This document shows positions 1 to 9,370 of a DNA stretch of 64,000 bases, piece by piece. The position numbers and the translations under genes were made by a program. Numbering within the stretch: the first letter of the stretch is position 1; every line of letters begins with the position of its first letter. The stretch lies in contig NZ_JBHUGF010000010.1 in assembly GCF_042681745.1 (NCBI RefSeq), forward strand, positions 2,976,001 through 3,040,000, read 5' to 3'. The notes below the pieces were generated by a model. That model was not told the DNA's origin and ran no database searches. It saw only the letters and a program-made list of their open reading frames with translations. Source of the DNA: Saccharibacillus nicotianae (GTDB taxonomy: Bacteria; Bacillota; Bacilli; Paenibacillales; Paenibacillaceae).

Positions 1-903
1 AATCGGTATGGTCTACATACGCATGTTGTTGAGAGCGTTAACATTCATGAAGATATCAAGCTAGGATTGCCTTCACGCGATCAATATATTGCCAATTACA
101 AACAGACGATTATCCATTTAGCTGAAATTGGTGTACAGGTTATTTGCTATAATTTTATGCCTATTTTCGATTGGTTGCGTACTGATCTGCATCGGCCTGC
201 GGCAGACGGTTCTACTTCTCTTTTTTATGAGAAAAGTAAAATTGACAATATTGATCCACTGGAATTAGTGTCTCAGATCAATGCCAATTCTGCGCTCACG
301 ATGCCCGGTTGGGAACCTGAACGACTAACCCATTTAACTGAATTGTTCAAAGCTTATGAAGGATTCACAGAAGAGGATTTGTGGAGTAATTTACAGTACT
401 TTCTGGATGAAATTATTCCTGTTGCTGAAGCAAACGGTATCCAAATGGCGATTCATCCCGATGATCCACCATGGTCGATTTTTGGTCTGCCTCGTATTAT
501 TCGCAGTCAGGATAATATTCGTCGCTTTTTGCAAATGTATAATAGTCCGTCACATGGGATTACGTTGTGTAGCGGTTCGCTTGGAGCGAATCCAGAAAAT
601 GATATCGTATCGATGGTGCATGAATTTGCAGATCGGATTCCTTTTACCCATTTACGTAATGTCAAAGTAGAAGACAACGGTGACTTTGCAGAAACGTCTC
701 ATCGTACACAAGATGGTACAGTGAATCTAACAGGGATTGTACAGGCGTACCAAGAAGAAGGATTTACCGGATATTGCCGACCGGATCATGGCAGACATAT
801 CTGGAATGAAGAATGTCGACCGGGTTACGGGTTGTATGACCGCGCTTTGGGTATTATGTATCTATGGGGATTATGGGATTCATTTCAATATAAGCATTCT
901 TGA
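1..903 (+). CDS. uxuA: Mannonate dehydratase UxuA (5' partial)
   Basis: Dehydrates D-mannonate to 2-keto-3-deoxy-gluconate in the cytoplasmic glucuronate pathway. The frame is open to the first base, so roughly the first 60-90 residues lie outside the window; a TTG at 67 is not the true start because upstream codons already give family sequence (VVESVNIHEDIKLG). Visible family signatures are the central IHPDDPPWSIFGLPR segment, the CSGSLGANPEND loop, THLRNVK, and the C-terminal RPDHGRHIW block carrying metal-site histidines. The reductase gene for the preceding pathway step follows 46 bases downstream, consistent with a uronate operon. Family assignment is firm; only the N-terminus is missing. 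Confidence 0.95.
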   Translation, partial: NRYGLHTHVVESVNIHEDIKLGLPSRDQYIANYKQTIIHLAEIGVQVICYNFMPIFDWLRTDLHRPAADGSTSLFYEKSKIDNIDPLELVSQINANSALTMPGWEPERLTHLTELFKAYEGFTEEDLWSNLQYFLDEIIPVAEANGIQMAIHPDDPPWSIFGLPRIIRSQDNIRRFLQMYNSPSHGITLCSGSLGANPENDIVSMVHEFADRIPFTHLRNVKVEDNGDFAETSHRTQDGTVNLTGIVQAYQEEGFTGYCRPDHGRHIWNEECRPGYGLYDRALGIMYLWGLWDSFQYKHS

Positions 904-949
904 ACATGATTATATCTAAAGAAGCAATATGTGAAAGGAAGGGATACCT

Positions 950-2002
950 TTGAGCCAATCTTTTACAGGAAAAGACGATCATTATCAACCTATTTCAGAT
1001 GTAGAAACAGATCCATTATTCGCTAGCGATGTCCCTCCTCCTGCGCCGACCAAGCCTTCAACAGGAAATGCGCTGGTAGACAAAACATTACGTGAAGTGA
1101 TTCGTTCTGCTGAAAAAACAGCCGGAGAACCACCGACCGAGACAGAAACAAGTGAGCTTCCACTGCACTCTCATCTTAAAGGCAAAGTTGTGGTGATCAC
1201 AGGTGGAGCAGGTGTATTATGTCGCACGATGGCTTATGAATTAGCGCGACAAGGATGCAAAATTGCTATCTTGAATCGTACATTAGCCAAAGGTGAAATG
1301 GTAGCGGCAGAGATTCGGGATGCAGGTGGAGAAGCGATTGCTGTAGCCTGCGATGTGACCAAAGAAGACAACGTAATTCTAGCCGAAGCAACAGTAATGG
1401 CTGAATTTGGAGCTTGCGACATTCTGATTAATGGAGCAGGCGGGAATCATCCTGATGCGAATACGACAGAAGAATCTTTTCGAGAAGAACATCTGAATGA
1501 TGTCTCCAAGCAGACTTTTTACGATATTGGACTCAATGGATTTAGAGATGTGCTTGATCTGAACATGATCGGGACATTGATTCCTACCCAGATCTTCTCA
1601 CGTAATATGATCCATCGCGAAGGTGCAACCGTAATTAATATTTCGTCGATGAGTGCATATTCACCAATGACCAAAGTACCGGCTTATAGTGCTGCCAAAG
1701 CGGCGATCAATAACTTTACCCAGTGGTTAGCTGTACATTTCGCTGATGCAGGGATTCGGGTAAATGCGATTGCACCTGGCTTTTTCTTAACCGATCAAAA
1801 TGCGAAAATGCTCAAACACGAAGACGGTTCATACAACGAACGTTCTGAGAAAATTATCGCTCATACGCCAATGCGCCGATTCGGTGAACCCAATGATCTA
1901 TTAGGAACACTGTTATGGCTTGCAGATTCACAAGCGTCTGGATTTGTAACAGGTATTACGGTTCCGGTAGACGGTGGATTTATGGCATATTCGGGTGTGT
2001 AA
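950..2002 (+). CDS. uxuB: SDR-family D-mannonate oxidoreductase with N-terminal extension
   Basis: Short-chain dehydrogenase that probably interconverts fructuronate and mannonate with NAD(P)H, as in the Bacillus YjmF/UxuB-type SDR (inferred from position after uxuA). The start is TTG at 950, with AAAGGAAGGG just upstream. The Rossmann glycine motif is TGGAGVL near residue 85, the NAG-type segment is LINGAGG, and the catalytic Ser/Tyr/Lys lie in SSMSAYS and YSAAK. The roughly 75 residues before the fold are an acidic, proline-rich extension (PPPAPTKPS and PPTETETSE); classical members are about 280 residues, this one 350. A long hairpin terminator follows the stop. Confidence 0.85.
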   Translation: MSQSFTGKDDHYQPISDVETDPLFASDVPPPAPTKPSTGNALVDKTLREVIRSAEKTAGEPPTETETSELPLHSHLKGKVVVITGGAGVLCRTMAYELARQGCKIAILNRTLAKGEMVAAEIRDAGGEAIAVACDVTKEDNVILAEATVMAEFGACDILINGAGGNHPDANTTEESFREEHLNDVSKQTFYDIGLNGFRDVLDLNMIGTLIPTQIFSRNMIHREGATVINISSMSAYSPMTKVPAYSAAKAAINNFTQWLAVHFADAGIRVNAIAPGFFLTDQNAKMLKHEDGSYNERSEKIIAHTPMRRFGEPNDLLGTLLWLADSQASGFVTGITVPVDGGFMAYSGV

Positions 2003-2057
2003 CTTTTTGTGAAAGCTTTATATAGACTACAATCAATATATTCATTTGATCACTATA

Positions 2058-2109
2058 CAAAAAAGCCTGTTCGTTATCCTTATATAATCAAGGGTAAGAA
2101 CAGGCTTTT
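2058..2109. terminator. Bidirectional intrinsic terminator
   Basis: Inverted repeat with arms AAAAGCCTGTTC and GAACAGGCTTTT and further imperfect pairing (TTATCCTT/AAGGGTAA), flanked by A-run and T-run. It lies between the convergent uronate operon and the MFS gene, so it can stop transcription from both sides. Confidence 0.85.
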
Positions 2110-2204
2110 GCTTGGTTGGCGATAGTTTATAATCTATCGCACTTTATCATGTATGATTTGCTTTTAGTACAAAAGTAGATCATTCCGGCAGTATTTCCAA
2201 TCAA

Positions 2205-3515
2205 TTAATACTTGGAAGTCGCCAACTTTTTATCCTGTAGATAACCTTCATAATCTTCGCGGAAAATAGCACGACTGGCAAAGCCCATCACAATTGCGGC
2301 TAAAGTTAATAATCCTGCGAGTAAATACATATTGCTCATACCGAACGTATCGGCAAACCAGCTTAATAACAACATCGCTATCGCAAAGGTAAGATTACTC
2401 AGTACACTCCAAGCCGACATCACATTCGGCGTTTCAGCCGGGGTTAAATTTTGCTGAATCAATGTCCGGCGAATCACACCTGCAATCTGTACAGGTAAGC
2501 CGGACAAGCCGATCAATATCAAAGCAATTAACGGCACCGTATTATAAGCGAAAAAGATCGTAATAATCACATAAGCTAGCAGACTGATTAACATCACTGG
2601 AAACGCATTTTTTTGTAGCTTTTTCACTCTGGCTACAACAAATATTCCTCCTGCAATCGATCCTACAAAAAAGGAAGCATTCATAAATCCCCACCAGCGT
2701 GCATCTTGATGTAATACTTGAACGACAAAAGCAAGTACAAATGCACCGATCCACGCCGCTCCGCCAAGTGTATCAATATTGTCTATAATCGCTAACATCC
2801 GCACACGACGATTGCGTCCAAGTACTTTCCACCCTTCCGCTAATTGTTCCCAACGGGAAGGTCGGGTAGCTGAAGATTCAGATACTGCTTCTGTTGCCAG
2901 CGTATCTTCGGCTGTGACAGCAATTAGAGAAGGCTCTGTACGTGGAGAAGCATAAGGATCGCGGATAAAAGCTGTAAATACCATCGCTAACAAATAACAA
3001 ATTGCTGCAATCCACATCGTTGGAATAGCACCAATAATCGCTACAATAAGACCGCTTAATGCCCACCCCGCGCATTTGATAATCTGATCGCTGATTGACA
3101 TAAATCCATTGGCTTTCATTAAGCCTTCATCATAAGCTAACCGCGGAATCAACGCATTGCGTGCCGGATCTGTCCATCCATCTAGAAAAGACATCCCGAA
3201 TACAATCAAAAAAATAATCAGATAGGCAGGTGCAGTTGTACTATTTAAATAAAAGATCAAACCTGAAAATAATACAAATTGTCCGAATTGCGATACCATT
3301 AGTATAGAAGTCAGACGGTATTTGGATAACACCAATGGAGCGATAAGCCCGCTTACAATCTTAGATAACATTCGAAATAATGGAATCAGAATCGTAGTCA
3401 CAAGTGAACCTGTTGCTGTAAATACCAGAGTAATCAAACTCAGTAAATATACAATATCAGCAATATTCGAAACCGTCTGTGTCCCCCATAACATGTAAAA
3501 TGATTTCCGAATCAA
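2205..3515 (-). CDS. MFS transporter (macrolide-efflux-like, DHA3 type)
   Basis: Predicted 436-residue integral membrane exporter with about 12 hydrophobic segments. The opening after the start (FYMLWGTQTVSNIADIVYLL) and the segment GMSFLDGWTDPARNALIP resemble the MefA/YxiO-like branch of the major facilitator superfamily, which exports drugs or unknown small molecules by proton antiport. A longer ATG start at 3572 exists, but TTG at 3515 is preceded by AAAGGAAG at good spacing, so I choose it. A 40-residue hydrophilic loop after the sixth helix (residues about 185-225) is rich in Ala/Thr/Glu. It is a single gene between a shared terminator and an AT-rich gap. The substrate cannot be told from sequence. 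Confidence 0.85.
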   Translation of the reverse strand: MIRKSFYMLWGTQTVSNIADIVYLLSLITLVFTATGSLVTTILIPLFRMLSKIVSGLIAPLVLSKYRLTSILMVSQFGQFVLFSGLIFYLNSTTAPAYLIIFLIVFGMSFLDGWTDPARNALIPRLAYDEGLMKANGFMSISDQIIKCAGWALSGLIVAIIGAIPTMWIAAICYLLAMVFTAFIRDPYASPRTEPSLIAVTAEDTLATEAVSESSATRPSRWEQLAEGWKVLGRNRRVRMLAIIDNIDTLGGAAWIGAFVLAFVVQVLHQDARWWGFMNASFFVGSIAGGIFVVARVKKLQKNAFPVMLISLLAYVIITIFFAYNTVPLIALILIGLSGLPVQIAGVIRRTLIQQNLTPAETPNVMSAWSVLSNLTFAIAMLLLSWFADTFGMSNMYLLAGLLTLAAIVMGFASRAIFREDYEGYLQDKKLATSKY

Positions 3516-3811
3516 TAGCTTCGCTTCCTTTCTGATAATAGAATAAATGGATAGCAGGCACTTAAATGGCATCTACAAGTAGAATGTATGTATATTCAAT
3601 TTTTAGGATAAATTATGTATAAAATTAATTTAAATTTTTGTGAAAATGCCCATTATTTAGTATATGATTTTCTTTTTCGATTTGTCAATTTTAAGTATCA
3701 TATTCATGTGTTATATTATGCTACATTCAAGAATGAGTTACAAGAACATATTAGACTATTCATCACTTATTTTCTATATAAAAATAACGCAATCAAGTCA
3801 TAAAAAGAAAT
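3516..3811. other. AT-rich intergenic region
   Basis: About 300 bases, very rich in A and T, holding the promoter side of the leftward MFS gene. A 62-codon rightward frame (3615-3803) is low-complexity, rich in Phe/Tyr/Asn and has only a weak ribosome binding site, so I do not call it a gene. No RNA motif seen. Confidence 0.5.
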
Positions 3812-3852
3812 AAAAAAGACTTTCACTGCTATCATGGCAGTAAAAGTCTCTT
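3812..3852 (-). terminator. Terminator of the RNA-repair operon
   Basis: Hairpin with arms AGACTTTcACTGC and GCAGTaAAAGTCT. In the leftward direction it is followed by TTTTTTA. It lies 30 bases past the rtcB stop and ends the hen1-pnkp-rtcB transcript. Confidence 0.8.
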
Positions 3853-3883
3853 ATAGATGTGTATTTGTACTATGAACTAGATA

Positions 3884-5113
3884 TTAATCTTTATACGGAT
3901 CAAATTCATTCGCTCCTGCCATACAGACACCGACCGGTCTAAGTACGTGCAGGATATCTAATGTTTCGTGATGAGCATCCAGTACAGTCTGTAACTTACG
4001 ATAAGCAAATGGACTTTCATCGGTATCTGCTCCGCGTAATTCTACGCCAAAATCAGCTACTGCGGCTTGCATCTGTTCCGGACTGATCTGTCCACCAGAA
4101 CGAGTACGTGTTTTCCAATTCATTTTCCCTGCGGCTTGAGTACGGCTCATTACCCGTCCTGCGCCATGAACTGTACTATAGAAAGAATCTTTATTTTCAA
4201 GGCTATCTTTGCCACGTACAATAACCGAGATATCCGCCATACTTCCACCGATAAATCCCAATTGACCGGGTGCAGAAGGAGTAGCCCCTTTACGAATCAC
4301 AATCGTTTCTTGATCATTATGCACTTCTTTCCATGCAAAATTATGGTGGTTATGCACTTCAAAATCAGCTTCCGCTCCTAACACCTTCAGCACTTCTTGA
4401 ATCACATAATCACGACCTGCATACGCATAACGTCCAGCAAGCTTCATCGCGCGGTAATACATATCTCCTAATTCGTCGTTCATATTCAGCAGTACAGGTG
4501 GTTGATCCATATGTTCACCCGGTGCTTTGGCTAGAAATTCTCGTCCCGCGGCTAAATTAAGAAAGCCACTTGCTGTTTTGTGTCCAAATCCACGACTCCC
4601 AAAGTGATTACCAATCCACAGCTTGCCACTGACAGGCTCAACAAATAAATCGACATAGTGATTACCACTACCTACTGTTCCTAATTGATTATGAGCTAAT
4701 TCTTTTAACAGATTATGCGTTTTGAGATCACCTGCTGTTTTGTATACATCCCAATCGTGATCATCGAACAGTTCATGATCGACTTTGTGTTTGTTATTTC
4801 GTCCAACTCCAAACGAAATCGTACCTGCAATTTGGTCCATAATGTTGCTGATATTCGGCAATACATCTGCCGCCATCAGATTGGTACGAACTGCTTTATT
4901 TCCACATGCGATATCGTAGCCTACACCTGATGGAGAAATTTGTCCATCATAAGCGACGACTCCACCAATTGGTTGGCTGTATCCTTTATGATGATCTGCC
5001 ATTAATAAAGCTTGTACGACATTACCGGTTTGCGCGCAGGTTACCGCCTGACTCAACGCACCTGCATCCGGTTCACCCCAGACACGTACACCATCTATGA
5101 CTTGAAAAGCCAC
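3884..5113 (-). CDS. rtcB: RtcB-family RNA ligase
   Basis: GTP- and Mn-dependent RNA ligase that joins 2',3'-cyclic-phosphate or 3'-phosphate ends to 5'-OH ends through an enzyme-His-GMP intermediate. Family motifs are present in order: DHHKGYSQPIGGVVAYDG, PSGVGYDIACGN (metal-site Asp/Cys), GTVGSGNHY (metal-site His), NHHNFAW, GSMADISVIVRG, and STVHGAGRVMSR holding the guanylated histidine. About 409 residues, normal for the bacterial family. A GTG at 5122 sits almost on the ribosome binding site AAGGAG, so GTG at 5113 is the better start. Pnkp ends 66 bases upstream with no terminator between, so it is probably co-transcribed with the Hen1-Pnkp pair. Confidence 0.93.
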   Translation of the reverse strand: MAFQVIDGVRVWGEPDAGALSQAVTCAQTGNVVQALLMADHHKGYSQPIGGVVAYDGQISPSGVGYDIACGNKAVRTNLMAADVLPNISNIMDQIAGTISFGVGRNNKHKVDHELFDDHDWDVYKTAGDLKTHNLLKELAHNQLGTVGSGNHYVDLFVEPVSGKLWIGNHFGSRGFGHKTASGFLNLAAGREFLAKAPGEHMDQPPVLLNMNDELGDMYYRAMKLAGRYAYAGRDYVIQEVLKVLGAEADFEVHNHHNFAWKEVHNDQETIVIRKGATPSAPGQLGFIGGSMADISVIVRGKDSLENKDSFYSTVHGAGRVMSRTQAAGKMNWKTRTRSGGQISPEQMQAAVADFGVELRGADTDESPFAYRKLQTVLDAHHETLDILHVLRPVGVCMAGANEFDPYKD

Positions 5114-5179
5114 TGTATTCACGCTCCTTCAGTTATTTTAAGATTATTTTAATCGTTGGTTTGGTTCTACAAATGCAAT

Positions 5180-7819
5180 CTATAATCGTGGATCAACAGC
5201 ATCGGATTCTAAAGACAATGCCGCTAATACACATTCATGAATATGTTCCAGACGATCACGTCTTACAAATCGTTCTACCGATTCTACACTCAAAGCAAAT
5301 TCCATCAATGCATGCCGTTCTTTTTTACGCGTTTTGCGTTGTTTGAGACGACTCAAGTTATTCGGATGCAAATAATCGATACCGTAGATCATATGCAGAT
5401 ATTTGCGCCCTCTTACTTTGATCGCAGGTTGGATTAATTGTTCACGATGATGTGTAATCATATGCTCTGGCTTAATGACTATACCTTCATGCCCATCTTC
5501 TGTTAACTGTTGCCACCATGCTATCACTTCTTGCTCACTAGCAGTATCTGTGATTAGTTGGTACTCTGTTGCCATAAACCAATCACTATATTGTGCTAGT
5601 TCTTCTGCATGCTCCATATGCCATAGATGTATCTGATCCATCAACGATCCTGTGCTATGTGCCAGTATATGAAAAGGAGCGATTCGTATCCCGTCCATTC
5701 CATCGGTATCCCAACAATATTGCTGGAACGTTTCTCTGAAAATGGCTGCATTTTGCTGTTTGATTGTCCATTCCTCAATCCATTCATTTACATCTACTCC
5801 AGCACTTTGAGCTTTGCGTAATTGAGTGACAATATAATCTCGATCCATTGTAGCCGCTTCAGACACATGCCCATATTGAGAAGCGATCAATTCACGAGCT
5901 TTGAGATTCCAGGGTACAATTTCAGCATCCATCAATACAAATTCGGTCTGATACTTTGCAAAATAACCGGCTTCTTCTAATTGTTGTTGTAACGTTATCA
6001 AGACTTCACGCTCTAGCTCATTCTGGAAAAAAGCTCTACCTGTACGTGTATAAATGCTTCCGTTGAGCGGTCTACCGATATAAGGAATAGCTGCTTGTTC
6101 ATTACGGAATAATAACAATATGGCGCGACTACCCATATGCTTTTTCTCAGCAATCATCGTATTCACTTCATGGGTACGATAATACGCTATCGCTTCTGCT
6201 GGATGTTCCAGATAATTCTCAGCAACTGCCGCTTGGGGCGGTGGTGTCATGGTTGGTGGAATATAGATCAATTCTTCTAACGGAATCGTATAATGTGAAG
6301 TAGTATCTAACGCTGTTTTCACAAATTCACTTCGTACTTTCACTTCTCCATAGACATCTGTCTGCACTGTATATCCATCAATCAAGCGTGATAAAGACGG
6401 CGGAGCGAATCGTCCTTCTTCCCAGCGAACAAGTGGACTATCTGGATCTTGTGCATAATCAGCGTAAGCTTTGACACTGATAAAAGTCTGTTCAGGATAA
6501 CGATATGCAGTGAGCATCCCACCGAATACAGCACCTTGATCAATATTAATCGTCTGATTAACTGTGGTAGGTTGTGGACGAGGATCATGTCCCCATATAA
6601 TCCATTCCCCTGAAGTATGATCTGCAAACCAATCTTTACGAATCGGCTTGCCTGCTTCATCGGTTCCTTCAATATCTCCATAACGGCAATAATCATCGAT
6701 TCGTTTGGAGTTTTTACCGATAAAATCATCTCGAATCCCTGCATGAGTCACAACAACCCGCTGAACACCCTGCTGGGTAAATACAAGATGCGACGGTGTA
6801 GATAACAACATCTGTTTTAGCTTTTCTTTTAATACCAGTGTGGCTTCTTCTCCATGCTCAGCTTCGTATTGGTGGAATGCTTCGATAATCTGCTCATCGC
6901 CATGATTCATGGTGACCTGTCTGCCTTCCAAATAACGAGCGATCTTCCAACCATGATTACTATCGACCATCCATGCTAGTTCTGCATCCAAATGCTTTTG
7001 CCAGAAAATCATAGTTTGCAGTGATTGAGGTCCCCGGCTCATAATATCGCCAACCGATACGAATCGACGTCCTTCAGCATGACGATACAATCCATCTGTA
7101 TCCGCTACATACCCTAGACGCTGAATCAATTCGATCATCTCGTCATAACAACCATGAATATCTCCAATCACATCAATACCTTTCGTAAGTTCGATCAACA
7201 TCGGATTAGTAGAACGTTGCCATTGTATATCAGCATATTTGTGCTCTTTAATCACATAGACCGAATCAAATCCCTCACTTCGTAATCCTTTGATCGTTCG
7301 TTTAAATTGATGGGCTTGTTGCTTCACACGTTGTCGACCTCGTGGATGTTCGCGAGTACGATCACGTTCTATTAAAGTCTGATCTGATATATCAAGTGCA
7401 ATCAATATCACAGGTACATGGTATCGTTTACCCAATGCGATATAGAGAGCACGATCTTCCGGTTGCAAATGAGTTGCATCAACCACCGTTAATTTATTTA
7501 AGCGACAGCGTGCGACCAATACATCTTGCATCACTTTGAATGCCTGATCAGAAATGCGTTTGTACTGTTGATACATCACTTCGCCTTCTTCACGAGAAGG
7601 TCGTCGCCAATCGATATAATCAATATCTCCAACCATTTGTCTGAATTGATCAGAGGACAGACTTTCATGTTCTCCAATCACTTGTTGTTGTTTCAATTGC
7701 TTGATCAATGTACTTTTTCCACTATTGGATGCACCCATTAACAGTACGATGCCTGCATAAGGAATTTGAATAGGATATGTTGATACATCAGTACGTGGTT
7801 CTGTTATTTGCCTGCTCAT
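5180..7819 (-). CDS. pnkp: Polynucleotide kinase-phosphatase-ligase Pnkp
   Basis: Tri-functional RNA repair enzyme, 879 residues, in the size range of bacterial Pnkp. Residues 20-200 form the 5'-kinase with P-loop GASNSGKST (29-37). Residues about 215-450 form a binuclear metallophosphatase with GDIHGC (219-224), GDIMSRGP (257-264), SNH (287-289), VVTHAG and IWGHDPRP. Residues about 545-860 form the nucleotidyltransferase with KHMGSR (Lys560 as AMP acceptor), FVLMDAEIV and EGIVIKP plus IKVRGRKY. All catalytic modules look intact; GDxxDRG has Ser in place of the second Asp, and GNH is SNH. ATG overlaps the hen1 stop as ATGA, so translation is likely coupled. In this family the enzyme heals broken tRNA ends and, once Hen1 is bound, seals them. 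Confidence 0.95.
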   Translation of the reverse strand: MSRQITEPRTDVSTYPIQIPYAGIVLLMGASNSGKSTLIKQLKQQQVIGEHESLSSDQFRQMVGDIDYIDWRRPSREEGEVMYQQYKRISDQAFKVMQDVLVARCRLNKLTVVDATHLQPEDRALYIALGKRYHVPVILIALDISDQTLIERDRTREHPRGRQRVKQQAHQFKRTIKGLRSEGFDSVYVIKEHKYADIQWQRSTNPMLIELTKGIDVIGDIHGCYDEMIELIQRLGYVADTDGLYRHAEGRRFVSVGDIMSRGPQSLQTMIFWQKHLDAELAWMVDSNHGWKIARYLEGRQVTMNHGDEQIIEAFHQYEAEHGEEATLVLKEKLKQMLLSTPSHLVFTQQGVQRVVVTHAGIRDDFIGKNSKRIDDYCRYGDIEGTDEAGKPIRKDWFADHTSGEWIIWGHDPRPQPTTVNQTINIDQGAVFGGMLTAYRYPEQTFISVKAYADYAQDPDSPLVRWEEGRFAPPSLSRLIDGYTVQTDVYGEVKVRSEFVKTALDTTSHYTIPLEELIYIPPTMTPPPQAAVAENYLEHPAEAIAYYRTHEVNTMIAEKKHMGSRAILLLFRNEQAAIPYIGRPLNGSIYTRTGRAFFQNELEREVLITLQQQLEEAGYFAKYQTEFVLMDAEIVPWNLKARELIASQYGHVSEAATMDRDYIVTQLRKAQSAGVDVNEWIEEWTIKQQNAAIFRETFQQYCWDTDGMDGIRIAPFHILAHSTGSLMDQIHLWHMEHAEELAQYSDWFMATEYQLITDTASEQEVIAWWQQLTEDGHEGIVIKPEHMITHHREQLIQPAIKVRGRKYLHMIYGIDYLHPNNLSRLKQRKTRKKERHALMEFALSVESVERFVRRDRLEHIHECVLAALSLESDAVDPRL

Positions 7820-9282
7820 ATATGCTGTCCTCCTGTTCTGCGAAATACAACCATCTGTGTAGGTTGTCCATGCTGTTCATGCTTATCACCGATCCCTGAG
7901 ATCGTAAAAGTATACGGTCTGTTTTGTATCCACTGTGTACAATATTGCTCCAATTCCGCTCGTGTCCATTCAAATCGGTGATCTGTATGACGAATCTCAT
8001 CAGCATCCATCTGGTAGACTTCATTATATTCTCGATTCGGTGTGGTCATGATTAAAGTCTGTGGACGGTAATCTGTGAATAACGTGTGGATGACTTGTGG
8101 CAATCGTACTTCGTTAATATGCTCAATCACTTCGCACAAAATAATCACATCTTGATCGAACCAGCGTTCATCTCGATAAAATAACGAACCAGTAGTAATG
8201 ACAGGAATTACATCATCTGTACGTCCTTCTAACTTGGCAAACCGATCAATCGCTCGTAATTGAGATTGCATCGAAGGCTCAACTGCCCAGACCTTTTCCA
8301 CTCCTTCAATCTGTCCAAGACGAACCGATAATTTACCTTCACCTGCTCCAAAATCAATCACTTGCTTACGCTGTGGCAATAGACTAACTTGCTCGACTAT
8401 CGCACGATAACGTAATTCATTCAATCTCACTACAGGTGTTTCAGTTTCAGTCTCTATCGTATTAATACGTTCTAGTTGTTGTTCTGTGGACTGAGCTTGC
8501 TCTTTGTTACTTTGTATCGAATTTGTTGATATCTCTGTTGATAAAGCATCTATCGATGACTCTTTTGCTACTTGTTGTTCATATTCTTTAACTAACGGTG
8601 CAAATCGTAGACTGCGCTTAATCATCAAATCATGCTGTGGATGTGTGGATAACCAACCTTCGCCATAACGTCGTAAGCGTTCAATCTCATCTTCATTGAT
8701 GTAATAATGTTTATAATTATCCAGAACTGGGATCAAAATATATAATTGCCGTAGCATCTGTTGTAATGTTTGTTGCCCGCTAATCTGAATATGACGTACG
8801 GTACTGCGGTTTTTGAGATCAAATGAATAATCAATCTCGCCACGCTCTATCTGCACCTCATAACCAAGTGGTTGGAACAACGACTCTATAACATGATCTG
8901 GCAAATCAGAAGCTACCGGCCCAAATGTCATTTGTAATGTAAACCGATAATTTACCCAATTGATATAATCTGCTTTGGGCTTGCCATTGAGTGCTGTACC
9001 TAACGCTGGACGAATATAACTGCAAAATAAGCTACTCACAGCCAATTCACGATCATTGATATATTGTGTAATATCATAATGATCTGGAGTGCCTTTGACC
9101 AATTCAATCGGATCGGGTGTTACAAATAACATAGCTTCTGTGTCTTGTGGTTGAGACGACGTATACACCAGCCGTACTCTAGCCCCTTTTTCAGTGCGGT
9201 CGTAAAGATTGTGTGGATTTTTAGCTAATAAATGCGAGATCATACTCGCGTGTTCTCCTGTTGCTTTGATTGTTAAATACAT
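7816..9282 (-). CDS. hen1: 3'-terminal RNA ribose 2'-O-methyltransferase Hen1
   Basis: Methylates the 2'-OH at the 3' end of broken RNA so that the repaired junction resists re-cleavage; in this family its N-terminal half also activates the Pnkp ligase. Start ATG at 9282 has AAGGAGG upstream and gives the usual opening MYLTIKATGEHA; an upstream GTG at 9309 lacks a good site. Residues 1-235 match the Pnkp-activating N-terminal domain, about 240-285 are a Ser/Gln/Glu-rich linker, and about 290-488 form the SAM fold (VIDFGAGEGKLS). The Mn ligands are in CEVIEH and in HTDHRFEWT. The stop overlaps pnkp by four bases. Confidence 0.94.
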   Translation of the reverse strand: MYLTIKATGEHASMISHLLAKNPHNLYDRTEKGARVRLVYTSSQPQDTEAMLFVTPDPIELVKGTPDHYDITQYINDRELAVSSLFCSYIRPALGTALNGKPKADYINWVNYRFTLQMTFGPVASDLPDHVIESLFQPLGYEVQIERGEIDYSFDLKNRSTVRHIQISGQQTLQQMLRQLYILIPVLDNYKHYYINEDEIERLRRYGEGWLSTHPQHDLMIKRSLRFAPLVKEYEQQVAKESSIDALSTEISTNSIQSNKEQAQSTEQQLERINTIETETETPVVRLNELRYRAIVEQVSLLPQRKQVIDFGAGEGKLSVRLGQIEGVEKVWAVEPSMQSQLRAIDRFAKLEGRTDDVIPVITTGSLFYRDERWFDQDVIILCEVIEHINEVRLPQVIHTLFTDYRPQTLIMTTPNREYNEVYQMDADEIRHTDHRFEWTRAELEQYCTQWIQNRPYTFTISGIGDKHEQHGQPTQMVVFRRTGGQHI

Positions 9283-9336
9283 CTGTATTCCCTCCTTCAA
9301 ATTCACCATTATTCATGTACAGCTAGATTTGTGCAT

Positions 9337-9370
9337 AAAAAAAGACCACAGACTTAGTCGTCTGCGGTCT
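9337..9370 (-). terminator. Terminator or attenuator in the hen1 leader
   Basis: Leftward hairpin with 11-bp arms AGACCGCAGAC and GTCTGTGGTCT (one G-U pair) followed by seven T residues. It lies 55 bases before the hen1 start and downstream of a TATAAT at 9396-9401, so it either ends the small-gene transcript or acts as an attenuator for the repair operon. A smaller hairpin (CAGTG/CACTG) lies just before it. Confidence 0.75.

Noticed and set aside
3615..3803. 62-codon rightward frame in an AT-rich gap
   Set aside because: Low-complexity Phe/Tyr/Asn sequence with a weak ribosome binding site and no terminator; likely chance.
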